Assembly: GCA_016722045.1 (NCBI GenBank)
Contig: JADKGY010000029.1
Coordinates: 372,001 to 436,000 of the forward strand
DNA from: Candidatus Opimibacter skivensis
GTDB taxonomy: Bacteria > Bacteroidota > Bacteroidia > Chitinophagales > Saprospiraceae
Length of the DNA: 64,000 nt
Direction: 5' to 3'
The position numbers and the translations under genes were made by a program. The notes beneath the pieces were generated by a model. That model had not been told where the DNA came from. It saw only the letters and a list, made by a program, of their open reading frames with translations, and searched no databases. This document shows, piece after piece, positions 60,960 through 64,000 of this stretch (position 1 is its first letter; each line of letters opens with the position of its first letter).

Positions 60960-62816
60960 ATGGAACGTAATCATATCATAGGCTTTGTCCTCATTTTTGC
61001 TCTTTTAATGGTCTGGACTTTTGTCAATTCCCCCTCAAAGGTGGAAATGGAGAAGATAAAGCAAACTCAGGACAGTCTTCACCGCGCGGAAACAATCAAA
61101 GATTCAGTTCAGACAAAAAAAATAGACTCGATAAGTACCGCCACTCTTGTTGACTCGGCTCAGATCGCAAGTAAATTTGGATCGTTCGCCACTGCCGCAC
61201 TTGGCACCGACAAAACCGTTCGTCTTGAAAATGAACTTTTTAAAGTTGATTTTTTAAGTAAAGGCGGTAAGATATCATCTGTCGAACTTAAAAAATACAA
61301 CAAGGCCCTTCTTGATGATAAGAAGAAAGAATATAAAATTCCGCTTCATCTTCTCGAGGACCCGAAGGATATATGGGATATTGCGATCCCAACTCAGCGG
61401 GGTGATCTTCACACAGCCGATTTACATTTCATTCCTACCGTGGATAACAATAAGGTGACTTTCACTGCTACCGGCCAACAGGGAGAACGGATAATCCAGG
61501 AATATTCACTGACAGGCAATCCGTACGAAATCAAATACCGGTTTAGCATCGAAAATGGTGAGTCACTCATCGCCAACAGCGGGCAAACTGCAAAACTGAC
61601 GTGGATCAATCAGCTGGACAAACTGGAACGGAACAGTACTTTCGAAAGAAGTTATTCCACTGTTTATTATAAGGTAAATACAGAGTCGGTTGACTATTGC
61701 AGTTGCCGGAAAAACGATGTAAATGATCTGAGTGCTCAACCCATAAAATGGATATCTCATTCAAATCAGTTTTTTAATACTGCGCTTATTGCTGATGAAT
61801 CATTTAGTGGTGGTGTATTTTCCACAACGATGTTGCCGGATAGCAATGAGAATTTGAAAATAACTTCTTCTATCGTTGGAATTCCATTCAATGGCTCGAA
61901 TCCATCGACAACAATGACGATGTATATCGGACCAAACGATTTTGACCAATTACGACATTATAATGTCAATCTTGAAGATGTCATTCCGTTTGGCCGCAGC
62001 ATATTCGGTACGATCAACCGCTGGATCATTCGTCCTACGTTTAATTTTCTGCTTTTGTTTATCCCCAGCAAAGGCCTCGTGATCCTTTTTCTGACATTAC
62101 TTGTCAAGCTTGCTTTATTTCCCCTGTCTTACAAGATGCTGGGTAGCCAGGCAAAAATGACTGCGTTAAAACCTAAGCTTGCACATCTGAAGGAAAAACA
62201 TAAAGATGACATGCAGCAGCAGCAAGTAGAATCAATGAAGATCTACCGGGAGTATGGTGTCAATCCGCTCGGTGGTTGTTTCCCTGTTGTACTGCAGATG
62301 CCTGTGTGGTTTGCATTGTATCGTTTCTTTCCCGCTTCTATTGAATTCAGGCAGGCGAAATTTCTCTGGGCAACGGATCTTTCCTCCTTTGATGTATTTA
62401 CTTATTTGCCTTTTAATATTCCATTCTATGGTGATCATGTGAGTATGCTGACATTACTGTGGGCTTTGAGTACGATAGCCTACACATACTATAATATGCA
62501 GAATGTAGATATGGCAAATTCGAACCCTGCATTAAAATACATGCAATATCTGATGCCGGTGATGTTCCTTGTCTTCTTCAACAGTTATGCTTCGGGTCTG
62601 ACTCTTTACCTTTTATATTCTAATACATTGAATATCATTCAGACAGTAGGTGCACGGAAATATCTGTTTGACACAGATAAGATCATGGAGAAACTCAATG
62701 TCAACAAAGCAAAACCTAAAAAAGAAGGTGGCTTTCAGTCCCGTATAGAGCAAGCGATGAAAGAACAACAACGCCTGGCTGCCGCAAAGAATACAAAACC
62801 GAATAAAAAGAATTAA
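60960..62816 (+). CDS. yidC: Membrane protein insertase YidC
   Basis: YidC inserts and folds inner-membrane proteins, with or without Sec. 618 residues in the Gram-negative arrangement: N-terminal anchor (NHIIGFVLIFALLMVWTFV, 4-22), a large periplasmic beta domain (about 60-350) and the conserved insertase core. The core has GRSIFGTINRWIIRPTFNFLLLFIPSKGLVILFLTLLVKLALFPLSYKMLGSQAKMTALKP, then NPLGGCFPVVLQMPVWFALYRFF and the last helices to about 580. A Lys-rich tail (AKPKKEGGFQSRIEQAMKEQQ, PNKKN) can contact ribosomes. Confidence 0.96.
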   Translation: MERNHIIGFVLIFALLMVWTFVNSPSKVEMEKIKQTQDSLHRAETIKDSVQTKKIDSISTATLVDSAQIASKFGSFATAALGTDKTVRLENELFKVDFLSKGGKISSVELKKYNKALLDDKKKEYKIPLHLLEDPKDIWDIAIPTQRGDLHTADLHFIPTVDNNKVTFTATGQQGERIIQEYSLTGNPYEIKYRFSIENGESLIANSGQTAKLTWINQLDKLERNSTFERSYSTVYYKVNTESVDYCSCRKNDVNDLSAQPIKWISHSNQFFNTALIADESFSGGVFSTTMLPDSNENLKITSSIVGIPFNGSNPSTTMTMYIGPNDFDQLRHYNVNLEDVIPFGRSIFGTINRWIIRPTFNFLLLFIPSKGLVILFLTLLVKLALFPLSYKMLGSQAKMTALKPKLAHLKEKHKDDMQQQQVESMKIYREYGVNPLGGCFPVVLQMPVWFALYRFFPASIEFRQAKFLWATDLSSFDVFTYLPFNIPFYGDHVSMLTLLWALSTIAYTYYNMQNVDMANSNPALKYMQYLMPVMFLVFFNSYASGLTLYLLYSNTLNIIQTVGARKYLFDTDKIMEKLNVNKAKPKKEGGFQSRIEQAMKEQQRLAAAKNTKPNKKN

Positions 62817-62856
62817 TCAGGTCATCATTTTAGATCGAATACTTTTTCCCTAAGGG

Positions 62857-63915
62857 ATGAGTCGAACCCAAGTAAAACAAAGGCCAACCGTTGGCGTAAT
62901 CGGTGCAGGTAGTTTTGGATTGACAGTGGCGCAATTGCTGGCTATATCCAATAATGTGCTGCTATTTGCTCGGGATCCATTGGTCGTAAAAAACATCAAT
63001 GATGCACGCACATTACTAGACGTCTCTATTTCACCAAGTGTAAGCGGGACTTCCTCTTATAGCGAAGTAGCCACCGCATGCGAAGTAATATTTCCGGTCG
63101 TGCCCTCTGATGATTTCAGAAACATGATGAAAAACCTGGGGCCCTTACTTTCACCCCGACATATCCTTATCCACGGCACAAAAGGATTAGATACATCAAG
63201 GGTCAGGGATATCGGATCCTTTTCAGGAAAACTGCACAGAGAAGATGTACGCACGATGTCAGAAGTGATCTATGAAGAAAGTAATGTGCTACGTGTCGGA
63301 TGTCTTTCCGGTCCAAATCTGAGTAAAGAAATTCTTGAAGGCCAACCCACCGCAACAGTGATCGCCAGCGAGTATGATGAAGTCGTGCAAATCGGTATTG
63401 ATCTCTTGACAAGTAAAAAAATGTTTGTCTTCGGATCATCTGATATCCTGGGTGCTGAACTGGCCGGGGCTTTTAAAAACATTATCGCTGTTGGCTCTGG
63501 ATTTCTCAGGGGCAAAGGTTTAGGAAAGAATATGCAGGGTTTGTTTATCACACGAGGGCTGCATGAGATTACCTTTTTCGGCGGTTTGCTGGGTGCTGAC
63601 AAATCTGCATTCCTGGGTACAGCGGGAATTGCAGATCTGATTGCCACGGCGACAAGTTCCAGCAGTCGTAATTTTACATTTGGCTTCCAGCTTGGGCAGG
63701 GACGAAGCCTTAAGGAAATAATGGAAACCTCAGATGAACTGGCCGAGGGAATCCGGACATTGAAGATTGCCTATTTGATGGCGAAGACTGAGAAGATCAG
63801 GCTTCCGATCATTGAAACACTGTATAAAATCGTATTTGAAAATTTATCGCTTGAAGTGGCGTTGGATTTTCTGATGAGATATCCATATTCAAGAGATGTG
63901 TCCATCAATATGTAG
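62857..63915 (+). CDS. gpsA: NAD(P)H-dependent glycerol-3-phosphate dehydrogenase
   Basis: Reduces dihydroxyacetone phosphate to sn-glycerol-3-phosphate, the phospholipid backbone used by PlsB/PlsC-type acyltransferases. 352 residues: Rossmann motif GVIGAGSFG (about 14-22), FPVVPSDDF, HGTKGLD, LSGPNLSKEI, the catalytic Lys in ELAGAFKNIIAVGSGFLRGKGLGKNMQG, and GTAGIADLIATATSSSSRNFTFG. It follows yidC by 40 nt and may be co-transcribed. The final 85 nt of the window after its stop hold no gene. Confidence 0.95.
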   Translation: MSRTQVKQRPTVGVIGAGSFGLTVAQLLAISNNVLLFARDPLVVKNINDARTLLDVSISPSVSGTSSYSEVATACEVIFPVVPSDDFRNMMKNLGPLLSPRHILIHGTKGLDTSRVRDIGSFSGKLHREDVRTMSEVIYEESNVLRVGCLSGPNLSKEILEGQPTATVIASEYDEVVQIGIDLLTSKKMFVFGSSDILGAELAGAFKNIIAVGSGFLRGKGLGKNMQGLFITRGLHEITFFGGLLGADKSAFLGTAGIADLIATATSSSSRNFTFGFQLGQGRSLKEIMETSDELAEGIRTLKIAYLMAKTEKIRLPIIETLYKIVFENLSLEVALDFLMRYPYSRDVSINM

Positions 63916-64000
63916 ATCACTTAATCAGGGGGTGGATTTTAGCCTGTCCTGATTTCGTCTAAAAACAGGCCGGACAAGGTGATCACTATTTATTTTAGGC

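Overview
The window is about 64 kb of an AT-rich Bacteroidota chromosome. Several genes point to this phylum: cell-surface proteins ending in the gliding-motility/type IX secretion (T9SS) sorting domain, a PorP/SprF protein, DUF2911 and DUF3127 proteins, an S46 dipeptidyl-peptidase, a type 3 prolyl-tRNA synthetase, and repeated TAnnTTTG promoter boxes just upstream of start codons. The giant PKD/Ig-like adhesins and overall gene content suggest the Saprospiria/Chitinophagia side of the phylum; this is inference and no rRNA is present to test it. I saw no rRNA, tRNA, CRISPR array, insertion sequence or prophage.

Layout. 1-14.2 kb (minus strand): three consecutive very large exported T9SS-type proteins, the first cut by the window edge. 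14.5-26 kb: prmC with a polysaccharide flippase, a TonB-like protein, cytidine deaminase, kdsB, a LysM protein, cystathionine beta-synthase with PorP/SprF, ribBA with two glycosyltransferases, and an ABC ATPase. 26.7-35.7 kb: a divergent DASH-type cryptochrome, a lipoprotein-Sco-cytochrome c operon, another T9SS-exported protein, asnB, and a lipB-hypothetical-thioesterase operon. 35.9-45.6 kb: a triple-thioredoxin/dockerin protein, DUF2911, a lipoprotein paired with a Trp-repeat protein, proS-DUF3127, a Tyr/Asn-rich surface protein and a FadL-like porin. 45.6-54.2 kb: a T9SS-exported esterase, lipoprotein MsrA/MsrB with an acyltransferase, then an S46 peptidase, an amidohydrolase and an Ntn-type asparaginase. 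54.3-64 kb: mnmA-lipoprotein-rimM, glgA-glgC, a two-domain universal stress protein, yidC and gpsA.

How the genes fit together. Housekeeping genes (prmC, proS, mnmA, rimM, lipB, asnB, cdd, yidC, gpsA) alternate with envelope and secretion genes (flippase, glycosyltransferases, kdsB, TonB, PorP/SprF, adhesins). Export, surface attachment and peptide scavenging are the dominant accessory theme. Several short operons show start/stop overlaps (ATGA or TTGA), which I used to correct starts.

I found no convincing multi-gene system of a new type. The best leads are the protein with six 22-residue Trp repeats and its lipoprotein partner (39.2-40.4 kb), the triple-thioredoxin/dockerin protein, the Tyr/Asn-rich surface protein, the DUF3127 protein with an SSB-like tail, a RibBA that has lost its GTP cyclohydrolase residues, and a structured repeat-bearing spacer between glgC and the stress protein gene. 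All family assignments come from reading motifs by eye; no searches were run.
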